Counted from the first letter of the stretch, positions 1 to 10,869 are shown. The stretch is DNA of 64,000 nt from Choricystis sp. odSpoLacu1 (GCA_958009055.1 OY253652.1:124001-188000); one strand, 5' to 3'. Notes: generated by a model from the letters alone, not told the origin. Translations and numbers: made by a program.

Positions 1-786
1 TGCTGCGCAAGTGCAGGTGCGCGATTGGGTTGGTTTTTGTCTGTTTTTGGCGCGGGTTTCGCGCGTGAGCACAACGACAGAGGGAGAGAGAGTGTGTGTG
101 TGCAGCCACGACCCCAACCACGCCCTTGAATCCCCTTACACCAGGCGCGCTACCAACTCTTCAACCCCGACATCGCGCGCCCTGCGCGCCGCGTCTACGT
201 CGGCGGCCTCCCCCCCGCCACCACGGACGCCGACCTCAGGGCGGCTGTCAACTCGTTGCTGGCGCTGGCGGGCGGGACGGTGGGGCCTGGAGCGCCGGTC
301 ACCGCTGCCAAAGTCTACCCCGACCGCGGCTACGCGTTTCTCGAGCTGCGCTCCGTCGAGGAAGCTTCCAACGCGCTCGCCCTGGACGGCGTCCCCTTTC
401 GCGAGGGGCGGCTGCGCGTGCGCCGCCCCAACAACTATGATGCGGCGGCGGCCGCGCTGCTGGGGCCGACGGATCCTGATCCCGGGGTGGACGCGGCCGG
501 ACTGGGCGCCGTGCGCACGACCGTCCCAGACGGCCCGCACAAAGTCTTTGTCGGTGGCCTCCCCTGCGACTGGGACGCCGGCCGCGTCAAAGCGCTGCTC
601 GCCCCCTACGGCCGCCTGGCTGCCTTCAACCTGGTCATGGACGCTGCCACCGGCAACTCACGTGGCTACGCGTTCTGCGAGTTTGGCGACGCGGGGGCGG
701 CCGACTACGCCATCGCGTCCCTCCACGGCTCCGCCGTCGGCCCCCGCCTCCTGACCGTCAAGCGCGCGCTGGAGCCGCCGATGTGA
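1..786 (+). CDS. U2AF2: U2AF65-like splicing factor, copy A (5' truncated by window edge)
   Basis: Only the last 16 bases of exon 1 (1-16), the 128-nt intron (17-144) and all of exon 2 (145-786) lie in the window. Exon 2 encodes both RRM domains and ends in TGA at 784-786, with the same sequence as the full copy at 7502-8646. The first exon lies to the left of the window, so it cannot be judged whether this copy is intact. Confidence 0.9.
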
Positions 787-2042
787 TGCATGGGAACGCT
801 GTGGTGGTGGTCTTTGGTTTGCTTGTGGGGCAAGAGAGAGGGAATGTTTTTTTTTGTGTGCAGTGGGAGGGGGTGGCGCGAACACACCGAGGACGCGTTG
901 TTTCGTGCCGCCCCCTCTTCTTCACCACCTTCCCTCTTTTTTTCGTCGCCCGTTTTTTTCTTTTCTTTTCGACACCCCACCCCACTGTTCGCAAAGAAAG
1001 CGCGCGGCACCACACGCCAAGACCACCACCACCCCACTGTTCGCAAAGAAAGCGCGCGGCACCACACGCCAAGACCACCACCACTGGCCGACCCTGTGTT
1101 GCCGTTTTTTTTTTTTGGGGGGGGTGCCGTGCATCGCTATGCCGAGACGCGGCGCCCCCCCCCCCCCCCCCCCTGTTTTTTCCAGCGTGCCTTTCGAGGA
1201 GGGTTTCACCCATGTTTCTTCGCCACCTTTTCCCTCCACACCCTTTGCAGCCTGCCACACGCCTCGACAAGACGGCACCCGCGCAGCCGACACACACTCC
1301 GTTTTTTTTCGTGTTGTGTTCGCCGCCCCCTCGTCCTTTTTTTGGTCACGCCTCGTCCTTCCCTCCCTGCCGCCCCCTCCCCCTCCCCTTGGCCTCCACC
1401 CCCATGCCTGTCACCCCCTCTTTTTTAACCACACAGTCCCCTAGGCGAGGCCACCTCTCATGGTGCACCACCTCTCCCACCCCACTCCCCCACACAAGAT
1501 CTTTTGAAGTTTCCACCCCCCTCCCCTGTTTGCACACACTCTTTCCTCAACCTCGCACCCCCCCCCTTCCTTTGCGTCAACCCTGTGGTTGATCATGTGC
1601 CGCACAACACCCCTCCCTTGCCCCCCATTCCTTTCTTTCAAAAACACCGACTTCTTTTTTGTGACGCCCCTTTTCCCCCCCCTCTTTTGTCCCCTCGACT
1701 TGCTTCCCACCCCCCCTTTTTTTCGCTCCCCACCCGCATGCAAACAAAAGTCATGGGCCGAATGTCTTGTTTTCTTCACAGAAAAAAAAATCCAACGTGA
1801 GAGTGGGAGAGAGGGGGACGAAACATGATTGCACAATGAAAAAAAAAAAACACACCACGCCAAAGAAAAAGGGGGGAGAAAAAGAAGCGCCACACAGCAC
1901 GGTGTCGCGCGTGGCACAACACAACACTCACACATACACTCAACCCGCACACGTTTTGTCAGCGTGTTGTGGGGGGGAAAAAGGGAGGGGGGGGGGGGGG
2001 GGTCACGTTTTTTTTTTTTTTTTTCACTCGCTCGCCTCTCTT
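787..2042. other. convergent 3' spacer, low complexity (same in each unit)
   Basis: This 1.26-kb stretch lies between the convergent ends of U2AF2 (+) and the DUF1295 gene (-), and recurs at 8647-9902, 16508-17764 and 24370-25626. It holds long mononucleotide runs: C19-20 near 1155-1173, G16 at 1987-2002 followed by T17 at 2008-2024, and many CT-rich tracts. I see no credible exon here. In particular there is no third RRM/UHM that could extend U2AF. Confidence 0.7.
980..1083. repeat. 52-bp direct repeat, two copies
   Basis: A 52-bp block beginning CCCCACTGTTCGC occurs twice head to tail (980-1031 and 1032-1083). The pair is kept in every unit at 8840-8943, 16701-16804 and 24563-24666, so the small duplication predates the large one. 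It lies in the non-coding 3' spacer and no function is evident. Confidence 0.9.
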
Positions 2043-2501
2043 TCAAGCGCCGCGCCGCGGCAGCGGCCAAAGCGCGGGTGTCCTGCCCGCATACTCGCTC
2101 CACCCCGCCAACCCCTCCATGCGCTTGCCCTGGTCCTCTACCTTGCGCGCGGAGTCGGTGATGAGGATGGAGATGAGGGCGGCGACGCCGACCGCGCCTG
2201 CGACAGCGAGCAGGGGGTGAGTCACCAGCGACGGGGCGCCCGCCAGGGCGGTGCCCGCCCAGAAGATGGCTTCACCCAGCAGGTTGGGCTGCCGGCAGAT
2301 GCGGTAGACGCAGCCAGAGGAGAAGCTGTGAGGGGAGGGGGAGAGAGGAGGATGGGTGGGGGTTGGTGTCGTTTCGGGCGTTCACTCTTTCTCTCCTCCC
2401 CCCACCTTCCTCTCCTCTCACTCACCCGCGAGGATTGCGCCACTTGTCCACCGCTTTGCAGATGTCGGCCGTCACCTCCAGCCACAGGCCGGCCCACGCG
2501 A
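2043..2501 (-). pseudogene. DUF1295/steroid-reductase-like gene, 5'-truncated copy (unit 1)
   Basis: It contains intact exon 4 (2325 down to 2043) and the last 76 bases of exon 3 (2501-2426) of the gene found whole at 25627-26877. Everything upstream, including the start codon, is replaced at the unit junction by antisense of a Pro-rich gene. The remnant keeps the conserved RQPNLLGE-type motif and the stop codon but has lost its promoter and membrane N-terminus, so it is unlikely to make a working enzyme. Confidence 0.85.
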
Positions 2502-3009
2502 GGCCGTGCGCGGCGCCCCCGCCGAATCGTTTTCAATTACGTTGGCCGCGGGAGGGGCGTCCCCGGCTGAGCCGGCGCCGCTGTCCAACCTGTGTGCGCA
2601 GACACCCCCCCGCGCGGCAGACGGCGACGCGGCCGCCGCCGATGGGGGCGCCCTGTTCGCGTCCCCGCCGGAGGGCGGGTCGTGCACCCTGGCCGTGCGC
2701 ACGACGGATGGACGCTGTGCATACGCTACCGTGGTGTCTGCCACGGCGGCCGCGCCGCCCCCCGCGCCGGGGGCGCTGCCGCCCGTGGCGCCGCCGCCGC
2801 CGCCAGCGCCTGTCGAGCCCGCCGAGCCTGCCGAGTCTGCCCAACCGCCCGCACCGCCGCGCACGGAGGCGTTGGGAGGGGGTGGCAAGCCAGCGACGGC
2901 GGTGGTGGGGCGTGGGGTTGCGGCGCCGCCGCCTCCGCCGCCCCCGCCCCCGCCCCCGCCGCCGCCGCCGCCGCCTCCCCCGCCGCACCATTCGCGCGCG
3001 GGAAGGTGA
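2502..3009 (+). pseudogene. 3' end of a Pro/Ala-rich, probably extracellular protein gene (unit 2)
   Basis: From the unit junction an open frame runs on the + strand to TGA at 3007-3009. It encodes about 168 residues: a Cys-containing segment (SNLCAQ, GGSCTL, DGRCAY), then Pro-rich stretches ending in a long polyproline run. The composition resembles the linker of the secreted protein at 42926-45942, so this is probably the C-terminal exon of a cell-wall type protein whose 5' part lies left of the array. The reading frame is inferred only from amino-acid plausibility. In this copy the frame is fused to antisense of DUF1295. Confidence 0.4.
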
Positions 3010-3355
3010 AGGTGCAGAGTATGTGTGTTGTGTTCGTGGAGCCCTGTGTTTTTTTGTTGTTTCATGTTCGAAAAAAATAGCACGAGGCTTTGAGGGGTGT
3101 GTGTGTTTGTGTCGCCCCCCCCTCTTTTCCACCCCCCTGCGTTTTGTGTCCCGTTCATCCCATGTCCCCTGTGATCAAAGAAAAGGTTCAAAGAAAAGCG
3201 CCAGTGGGCACTTTTGGTACAATGCTAACAGAGGGAAGAGCAAGAAAAAAACGCGGTTGAAACGTTTTTGACCGGGACACAAAAACCACAGACCCCCCCC
3301 CCTGATCTCTCCCTCTCCCTCCCTCCCTCGACGGCAGCGCCCCCCGAATCCAAAA
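3010..3355. other. convergent 3' spacer in each unit
   Basis: This 346-bp stretch lies between the Pro-rich gene tail (+) and the end of DIS3L2 (-), with equivalents at 10870-11215 and 18732-19078. It contains a GT-repeat and C-tracts. I see no gene. It should hold the 3' UTRs of the two convergent genes. Confidence 0.5.
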
Positions 3356-6300
3356 CTAATCCGCGCCCAGCAGATCATCCATCACGCCCGGCGTGCCCAC
3401 CGCGGGTGTGCCCACACTCTCCACCGCCGCCGCCCTCGCCCACCGCCCGCCGTGCGCCAGCACCGACGCCCGCACGTCGCCGCGCGTGCCCTTGACCGCG
3501 GTGATGACGACGGGGATGGGGGTCAACAGGGTGAGGGGCAGGGGCAGGGGGGCGGGGGCCAGGTTGTCTGGGTTGTGGAGGCGGCGTGGGGGGGGCGAGG
3601 CGTCGGCAGCGTCGCCGCGCCCCCCCCCACCTTCCTTTGGTGTCAACGTCAACACTCTGCCCTCCGCATCCCACGCACCCGCCACGTCATCCTGCTCCTC
3701 CACACTGATGCGAACGTCCACCCCCAGGGCGGGCACGTGGATGTCGAAGAAGCGGGCGCCCCCGACCGACGTGACGACGGCGACCGCGGCGCGCGGCACC
3801 TCGGACAGCATGGCCGCCAGGAACAGGCGCCCGCTGGCATCCTGCACGGACTTGGCGGCCGCCTTGCGCTCGTTGCAGTGTGCGGCGGCTTCTGCGACGG
3901 CGTCGGGGGGTGGGATGCCGTGCTCCGTGAGGATCGACGGAGGGACGATCGAAACTGCGCCCCCCTCCCCTCCTCCTCCTCCCGCCACCAGCGTCGCCGC
4001 CAGCATCCTGTGCACCAGCACGTCTGGATACCGCCGAATGGGGGACGTGAAGTGGGTGTACAGGCGGACGGCGAGGGCGTAGTGGGCGCAGGCGGAGCCA
4101 ACAGCGTCGGTGGTCGGGTGGTCATTGTCGCCGCCGCCAGTCGCGGCCGCGCCGTCGTCGCCACGACCACTACCCTCCCTCTTCCTCCCACCCCGCACCT
4201 CCCCCGCGCACACGTACGCCGCCACCTGCATGGGTTTGGTGCACATCAGCGTCAGGGCGGCGCCCCGGGCGGCGGCGGTGGCGATCGCCACCGCATCGCC
4301 CCCCGCCGCGGCCACCATCGCCGCGCGCGCGACCGACAGCGACGCGCGCAGCGCGCCCGCGCTGCCTGTGTCCACCTCCACCCCGGTCGCCGCCGCCACT
4401 GCGGCCGCCAGTTCGTCCAGCTTGCGTTGCGAGGGGGGCGGGTGGCGGCGCAGCAGGGCGACGGAGGGCGTCGCGGCAGCCAGGCGGCGCGCGGCGCACT
4501 CGTTGGCGAGCAGCATGCACTCTTCAACCAACTGGTTGGCGGCCTGGTGTTCGTGCGGCGTAGCCGCCAGAGGCGCCCCAGTCGTCGGACACAATGTGAA
4601 CACGAGCTTGGTGTTGTCGAGGCGGAGGGCGCCCGCCGCAAAGCGTGCGGCGCGGCGGGCAGAGGCAAGGGTCCACAGCGCGCGCGTGTCGGCCGCCAAC
4701 TCACGCCAGCCCGCGCGGGGGGGGGGCAGGCCGCTGGGCGCGCGCGTGGCGCGGGCGGCGTAGGCGGCTTCACCGGCGGCCGCGGCGGCGGCCAGGTCGG
4801 GGGCGTCGAGCATGGTCTGTGGTGGGGGGAAAGAGAGAAAAGTGATGTCATAAAAAGGAAAAAAAAACGACACACAAACCAAACCTCCCTGCATTCCCTC
4901 CCTTTCCCCTCACCTGGGCATCCGAGTACGCCAGCTTGGCCACCGACTGCATGATGGCGCGGTAGAAGACGGGTTGGCCGACGACCCGCCCCTCGCCGTC
5001 CAACCACACGTCGACCGAAAATGAAAACCGCTCCACCCCAGGCTCCAGCGAGCACAGCGACTCGCACAGCACGCGGGGCAGCATGGGCACGACCGAGGTG
5101 ACCAGGTAGACGGAGGTGGCGCGCGCGCGGGCGGCGGCGTCCAGGGGGCCGTTGGGAGGGACAAAGGCTGAAACGTCGGCGATGTGGACGCCGAGGCGGA
5201 AAGCCGCACCCGCAGGGGGCGGCACCCCATCCACGCCGGCGGGCACATCCTCCACCCTCTCCAGGCTCAGCGCGTCGTCCAGGTCGCGGGCGGTGGGGGG
5301 GTCGATGGAGAAGATGCGGCGGGAGGTGGTGAGGTCGATGCGACCGCGCGACGCCGCGGCGTCACCGCGCGCGCTCCACGGCAGCGCCGGCAGCTCGGCC
5401 AACGCCGCCGCCGGAAACTCGCCCGCATCCACGGCGGCAGCGGCCAGCAGGGCGTCGGTTTCGGCGGTGAGGTCGCCGGCGGGGCCCAGGATTGAAGTGA
5501 CGGTGGCGGGGGGGAGGCCCTCCCCGTGCGGCCACTCTCCATAGCAAGCTAAGAGCAACGTGCGTGGTGCATCAGCCTCGCCTGCGCGAGCTTCGGCCTT
5601 CAAGTCTGCGCGTGCCTCGGCCGGCAGGCCGGCGCCACGCACGATGGCGGGGGGGAGGCGGGGGTCGGTCGGGCGCAGGAGGGGGCCGCCGGCCGGCCCC
5701 TCCTCCAGCAACCCCACCCACCTCGCCCGCCGGGCGGACGGCGTGATGATTGCGACTACGTCTGCGGTGGCGCGCACGTCGGGACGGGCGGAGAGGCGGG
5801 CGGCCAGGGAAGCGAGCGCGCGGCGCGCGGCGCGCGTGGGGGCGGTGGTTGACGCCAGCGTGGCGCCGTCGTCATCGTCATTGCTGCTGCCATCGTCCAG
5901 CCGCACAGCAGCCGCAGCAGCAGCCGCCAGATCGGCGTCCGCCGCCGCTAGGGCGGCTCCTGTTGTTGCAGCCCCGGGCGTCTGAGGCGCGGGCGTGCCG
6001 CCGCGACTCACCCACCACGCCCCCTCCTCCCGCACCACGATGGCGACGACGTCGCCATCGATGGACCGGTTGGCGCCCACCGCACCACGCACCATGATGT
6101 CGGCGGGGAGGCTGGGCAGGGTCACGTACGCGACGTCCCGCCTGCCCGTCGCGGGCGCGCGCAGGGTGCCCGCAAACGCGGTGCCGGCGGCCAGGGCAGC
6201 GGTGACGTCGGTGGCAGGCCAGTGCGGCTTGAACCGGGGGCGGCGGGAGGAGGAGGGCGTGGGCGCGGGCGACGCGCGCGATGGGAGTGTCGTCGTCATG

Positions 6301-6641
6301 CGCGGGGGCGCGGGGGAGGCGCGGGACGCGCCCGACGCCCGCCGTCCAACCCTGGAACTGCTGACACTTCCATCGAACGGCACCGCGTGGCTGGACGCGG
6401 GCGTGACAGCGGGCGACAGCTCGCGCAACGGGGCCATGCCGGCATCTGAGGTGGGGGCCGCCCACCAGCCGGCGCTGGTGGCGCTGGCGGGGGTGCGGGG
6501 TTTGGAGGGACGGCGGGTCGTGGTGGTGGTGGCAAAGCCGGGGGGTGGGGCGTCGTCGTGGCTGACGGCGCGCGCGCCTCGCGGCGCGCGCGGTTCGCGG
6601 CGGGCAAAGCCGGGCGGGGCGTCATCGTGAGGGGAGGCCAT
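3356..6641 (-). CDS. DIS3L2: DIS3L2/SOV-type 3'-5' exoribonuclease (RNase II/R family), unit 2
   Basis: There are two exons: 6641-4914 (576 codons) and 4816-3356 (486 codons plus TAG). They are joined by a 97-nt intron with GTGAGG donor and CAG acceptor, giving 1062 aa. A Ser/Pro-rich N-terminus is followed by cold-shock-like domains (SIDGDVVAI) and the RNB catalytic domain. The acidic active-site motif IDPPTARDLDDA (about residues 446-457) is complete. Further signatures are GVHIADVSAFV, ATSVYLV.SVVPMLPR, LLRRHPPP and YTHFTSPIRRYPDVLVHR, which match DIS3L2 rather than exosome DIS3; there is no PIN domain. The C-terminal S1 region is short and diverged. The family degrades (often uridylated) RNA in the cytoplasm independently of the exosome. 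The gene is divergent from U2AF2, with 860 bp between starts. Confidence 0.92.
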
Positions 6642-7501
6642 GGTGTGTATGTGTTTGAAGGCTTGTGGAGAGGAAGGGAACAGGGCGCGCCTGGTCTTCC
6701 TTTCCTCCTCTCTGCGCTCGAGAGAGGGGCGGTCGAGAGTTGTGAGGCTGTCTGTGCTCAGCGTCTCACCCCGCAGCGCGCGGTCAGACGGTCACTCGTT
6801 TCGCCGCTCTTTTTATTTATTATTATTATTTTTTTTCGCTCTTTGGGCCTTGGGCGCGGTGTTGCTCTGCCCCCTTCCCCCCGCATCGTGAAAGCCCCAG
6901 AGTGCGGTCTGAGCCACGTCCACGACACCGCCTTTTCTGCCCTTTTTCCCCACGCGTCGGTCCCCAGACGCCCCACGCCTGGGCGCTCGCGCCCGCTGCC
7001 TTCCCGCCCTCTCGTCCCGCGTCGACCCTGCCTCGGCCGCGGCGCCAACGCACACAGGTACGACACACGGCACACAGGAGGTGTTGGCACCGGGCATGGA
7101 AGGCAGGCCCCAGCAGAGGCAGGGCGCGGCACACGTTTTTTTTTGTTTCCGCATTGGCTCGCTGCGACGTCGCAGCCAGTGGGGTGCGCTTTTTCCCCTC
7201 CCACCCTCTTCCGCCCACGCACGCGCCCACGCTCCCGCACGTGGCCTTCACTGCTGACTTCAACTGGCTGCTGGGAGGGGCGGACGCCGCAGTTGGCCGG
7301 TGGGCTGGTGGGCAGCGCTGGTTTGTCACCTTAGTTTTTCGACCGTCGGAACCAAAAAAACGCTGCATGGAGCAAAAACCCACGTGCACGCGACCTAACC
7401 CGCCCTCCCGCCCTTTTTCCACCCTCTCCACAGCCCTCCCTCCCAGCCACAAGCCGCGAAAACAAGATCGGCACTTGAAAGTCTTAGCCTTTTTCAAAAA
7501 C
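6642..7501. promoter_or_regulatory. shared upstream region of DIS3L2 (-) and U2AF2 (+)
   Basis: This 860-bp region, also at 14502-15361 and 22365-23224, separates two divergent starts. Visible elements are an AT-rich stretch near 6810-6836, a perfect 16-bp palindrome at 7161-7176 with a GACGTC (CRE-like) core, an inverted CCAAT (ATTGG at 7153-7157) just before it, and CACGTG at 7238-7243 and 7381-7386. A good donor (CACAG/GTACGA, near 7057) and a CT-rich acceptor ending at 7433 suggest a 5'-UTR intron for U2AF2. Promoter function is inferred from position. Confidence 0.45.
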
Positions 7502-8646
7502 ATGGGCGACTGGCAAGCCCCCCCCCCCGGCTCCACCGTCGCCTCGGTCGCGGCCGCGGCCGCCGCGGCCGCCGCCGCCGCCAGCCTCTCCCCCCGCGCC
7601 CTGGCGGCCGCCCTGGCCGGCACCGCCCCCCCCCCCTGCTCCGGTGGCGGCGGTGCCCTGTCCCCCCCCCACGGCTCTTCATCCGACGGCCTGCCCGCGT
7701 TAGCCGACGCCCTGTCCCTGGACGCCCCCCCGGCGCCCGTCCCTTTGCGCCCTCCCCCGCGCCCCTTGCCCAACGACATTCCGTCTTTGCAAACGCGCGT
7801 GCTGGAGCTGGAGGCGGAGGCGACCCGGCTGGCGACGACGCTGGCTCATTATCGGCAGAATGCTGCGCAAGTGCAGGTGCGCGATTGGGTTGGTTTTTGT
7901 CTGTTTTTGGCGCGGGTTTCGCGCGTGAGCACAACGACAGAGGGAGAGAGAGTGTGTGTGTGCAGCCACGACCCCAACCACGCCCTTGAATCCCCTTACA
8001 CCAGGCGCGCTACCAACTCTTCAACCCCGACATCGCGCGCCCTGCGCGCCGCGTCTACGTCGGCGGCCTCCCCCCCGCCACCACGGACGCCGACCTCAGG
8101 GCGGCTGTCAACTCGTTGCTGGCGCTGGCGGGCGGGACGGTGGGGCCTGGAGCGCCGGTCACCGCTGCCAAAGTCTACCCCGACCGCGGCTACGCGTTTC
8201 TCGAGCTGCGCTCCGTCGAGGAAGCTTCCAACGCGCTCGCCCTGGACGGCGTCCCCTTTCGCGAGGGGCGGCTGCGCGTGCGCCGCCCCAACAACTATGA
8301 TGCGGCGGCGGCCGCGCTGCTGGGGCCGACGGATCCTGATCCCGGGGTGGACGCGGCCGGACTGGGCGCCGTGCGCACGACCGTCCCAGACGGCCCGCAC
8401 AAAGTCTTTGTCGGTGGCCTCCCCTGCGACTGGGACGCCGGCCGCGTCAAAGCGCTGCTCGCCCCCTACGGCCGCCTGGCTGCCTTCAACCTGGTCATGG
8501 ACGCTGCCACCGGCAACTCACGTGGCTACGCGTTCTGCGAGTTTGGCGACGCGGGGGCGGCCGACTACGCCATCGCGTCCCTCCACGGCTCCGCCGTCGG
8601 CCCCCGCCTCCTGACCGTCAAGCGCGCGCTGGAGCCGCCGATGTGA
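7502..8646 (+). CDS. U2AF2: U2AF65-like large splicing factor subunit, copy B (two RRMs, no UHM)
   Basis: Exon 1 is 7502-7876 (125 codons) and exon 2 is 8005-8646 (213 codons plus TGA). The 128-nt intron ends CACCAG and is phase 0. The 338-aa product starts with GDWQAPPPG, which resembles the Trp-containing U2AF35-binding segment of U2AF65, then has a poly-Ala/Pro region. RRM1 (RNP2 VYVGGL about 142-147, RNP1 RGYAFLEL about 186-193) and RRM2 (VFVGGL about 259-264, SRGYAFCEF about 297-305) follow. The linker ends VRTTVPDGPHKVFVGG, as in U2AF65. These tandem RRMs bind the polypyrimidine tract during 3' splice-site recognition. There is no RS domain in this frame, and the protein stops right after RRM2, so the C-terminal UHM is missing. 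The frame stays open upstream to an acceptor at 7433, so an extra N-terminal exon cannot be excluded. Confidence 0.9.
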
Positions 8647-9902
8647 TGCATGGGAACGCTGTGGTGGTGGTCTTTGGTTTGCTTGTGGGGCAAGAGAGAG
8701 GGAATGTTTTTTTTTGTGTGCAGTGGGAGGGGGTGGCGCGAACACACCGAGGACGCGTTGTTTCGTGCCGCCCCCTCTTCTTCACCACCTTCCCTCTTTT
8801 TTTCGTCGCCCGTTTTTTTCTTTTCTTTTCGACACCCCACCCCACTGTTCGCAAAGAAAGCGCGCGGCACCACACGCCAAGACCACCACCACCCCACTGT
8901 TCGCAAAGAAAGCGCGCGGCACCACACGCCAAGACCACCACCACTGGCCGACCCTGTGTTGCCGTTTTTTTTTTTTGGGGGGGGTGCCGTGCATCGCTAT
9001 GCCGAGACGCGGCGCCCCCCCCCCCCCCCCCCCTGTTTTTTCCAGCGTGCCTTTCGAGGAGGGTTTCACCCATGTTTCTTCGCCACCTTTTCCCTCCACA
9101 CCCTTTGCAGCCTGCCACACGCCTCGACAAGACGGCACCCGCGCAGCCGACACACACTCCGTTTTTTTTCGTGTTGTGTTCGCCGCCCCCTCGTCCTTTT
9201 TTTGGTCACGCCTCGTCCTTCCCTCCCTGCCGCCCCCTCCCCCTCCCCTTGGCCTCCACCCCCATGCCTGTCACCCCCTCTTTTTTAACCACACAGTCCC
9301 CTAGGCGAGGCCACCTCTCATGGTGCACCACCTCTCCCACCCCACTCCCCCACACAAGATCTTTTGAAGTTTCCACCCCCCTCCCCTGTTTGCACACACT
9401 CTTTCCTCAACCTCGCACCCCCCCCCTTCCTTTGCGTCAACCCTGTGGTTGATCATGTGCCGCACAACACCCCTCCCTTGCCCCCCATTCCTTTCTTTCA
9501 AAAACACCGACTTCTTTTTTGTGACGCCCCTTTTCCCCCCCCTCTTTTGTCCCCTCGACTTGCTTCCCACCCCCCCTTTTTTTCGCTCCCCACCCGCATG
9601 CAAACAAAAGTCATGGGCCGAATGTCTTGTTTTCTTCACAGAAAAAAAAATCCAACGTGAGAGTGGGAGAGAGGGGGACGAAACATGATTGCACAATGAA
9701 AAAAAAAAAACACACCACGCCAAAGAAAAAGGGGGGAGAAAAAGAAGCGCCACACAGCACGGTGTCGCGCGTGGCACAACACAACACTCACACATACACT
9801 CAACCCGCACACGTTTTGTCAGCGTGTTGTGGGGGGGAAAAAGGGAGGGGGGGGGGGGGGGGTCACGTTTTTTTTTTTTTTTTTCACTCGCTCGCCTCTC
9901 TT

Positions 9903-10361
9903 TCAAGCGCCGCGCCGCGGCAGCGGCCAAAGCGCGGGTGTCCTGCCCGCATACTCGCTCCACCCCGCCAACCCCTCCATGCGCTTGCCCTGGTCCTCTA
10001 CCTTGCGCGCGGAGTCGGTGATGAGGATGGAGATGAGGGCGGCGACGCCGACCGCGCCTGCGACAGCGAGCAGGGGGTGAGTCACCAGCGACGGGGCGCC
10101 CGCCAGGGCGGTGCCCGCCCAGAAGATGGCTTCACCCAGCAGGTTGGGCTGCCGGCAGATGCGGTAGACGCAGCCAGAGGAGAAGCTGTGAGGGGAGGGG
10201 GAGAGAGGAGGATGGGTGGGGGTTGGTGTCGTTTCGGGCGTTCACTCTTTCTCTCCTCCCCCCACCTTCCTCTCCTCTCACTCACCCGCGAGGATTGCGC
10301 CACTTGTCCACCGCTTTGCAGATGTCGGCCGTCACCTCCAGCCACAGGCCGGCCCACGCGA
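9903..10361 (-). pseudogene. DUF1295-like gene, 5'-truncated copy (unit 2)
   Basis: It has the same content as the copy at 2043-2501: exon 4 at 10185-9903 and the 3' 76 bases of exon 3 at 10361-10286, cut at the unit junction. No difference from the other truncated copies was seen. Confidence 0.85.
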
Positions 10362-10869
10362 GGCCGTGCGCGGCGCCCCCGCCGAATCGTTTTCAATTAC
10401 GTTGGCCGCGGGAGGGGCGTCCCCGGCTGAGCCGGCGCCGCTGTCCAACCTGTGTGCGCAGACACCCCCCCGCGCGGCAGACGGCGACGCGGCCGCCGCC
10501 GATGGGGGCGCCCTGTTCGCGTCCCCGCCGGAGGGCGGGTCGTGCACCCTGGCCGTGCGCACGACGGATGGACGCTGTGCATACGCTACCGTGGTGTCTG
10601 CCACGGCGGCCGCGCCGCCCCCCGCGCCGGGGGCGCTGCCGCCCGTGGCGCCGCCGCCGCCGCCAGCGCCTGTCGAGCCCGCCGAGCCTGCCGAGTCTGC
10701 CCAACCGCCCGCACCGCCGCGCACGGAGGCGTTGGGAGGGGGTGGCAAGCCAGCGACGGCGGTGGTGGGGCGTGGGGTTGCGGCGCCGCCGCCTCCGCCG
10801 CCCCCGCCCCCGCCCCCGCCGCCGCCGCCGCCGCCTCCCCCGCCGCACCATTCGCGCGCGGGAAGGTGA
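10362..10869 (+). pseudogene. 3' end of Pro/Ala-rich protein gene (unit 3)
   Basis: It is identical in layout to 2502-3009. The open frame begins at the unit junction, runs through a Cys-containing segment into polyproline and stops at TGA 10867-10869. No start codon of its own is evident. Confidence 0.4.

Larger units (their letters stand above)
1..2501. repeat. tandem 7.86-kb unit, copy 1 (3' part only)
   Basis: Position 1 matches position 7861 base for base, and the match continues through the unit, so the window opens inside a direct tandem repeat. This partial unit carries the last 16 bases of U2AF exon 1, its intron and exon 2, the U2AF/DUF1295 spacer and the truncated end of the DUF1295 gene. 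It ends where DUF1295 exon 3 is cut and the next unit begins. Confidence 0.97.
2502..10361. repeat. tandem 7.86-kb unit, copy 2 (complete, 7860 bp)
   Basis: This is the first complete unit. It contains the Pro-rich gene tail, DIS3L2, U2AF2 and the truncated DUF1295 tail. The junction is defined by comparison with the right edge of the array: the sequence up to the A at 2501 matches up to 26085, and the following bases differ (GGCCGTG here, TGGCCAC in the single-copy flank). Confidence 0.97.

Noticed and set aside
787..2042. A possible downstream exon encoding the missing UHM of U2AF65
   Set aside because: All frames are low-complexity Pro/Phe/Lys or Gly/Lys sequence with no UHM-like pattern (no acidic helix followed by an Arg-x-Phe-type loop) and no good acceptor leading into a conserved frame.
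2472..3191. Long minus-strand open frame with polyglycine
   Set aside because: It is the complement of the polyproline frame. The opposite-strand frame has Cys-containing, protein-like sequence and a sensible stop, so the minus frame is a shadow.
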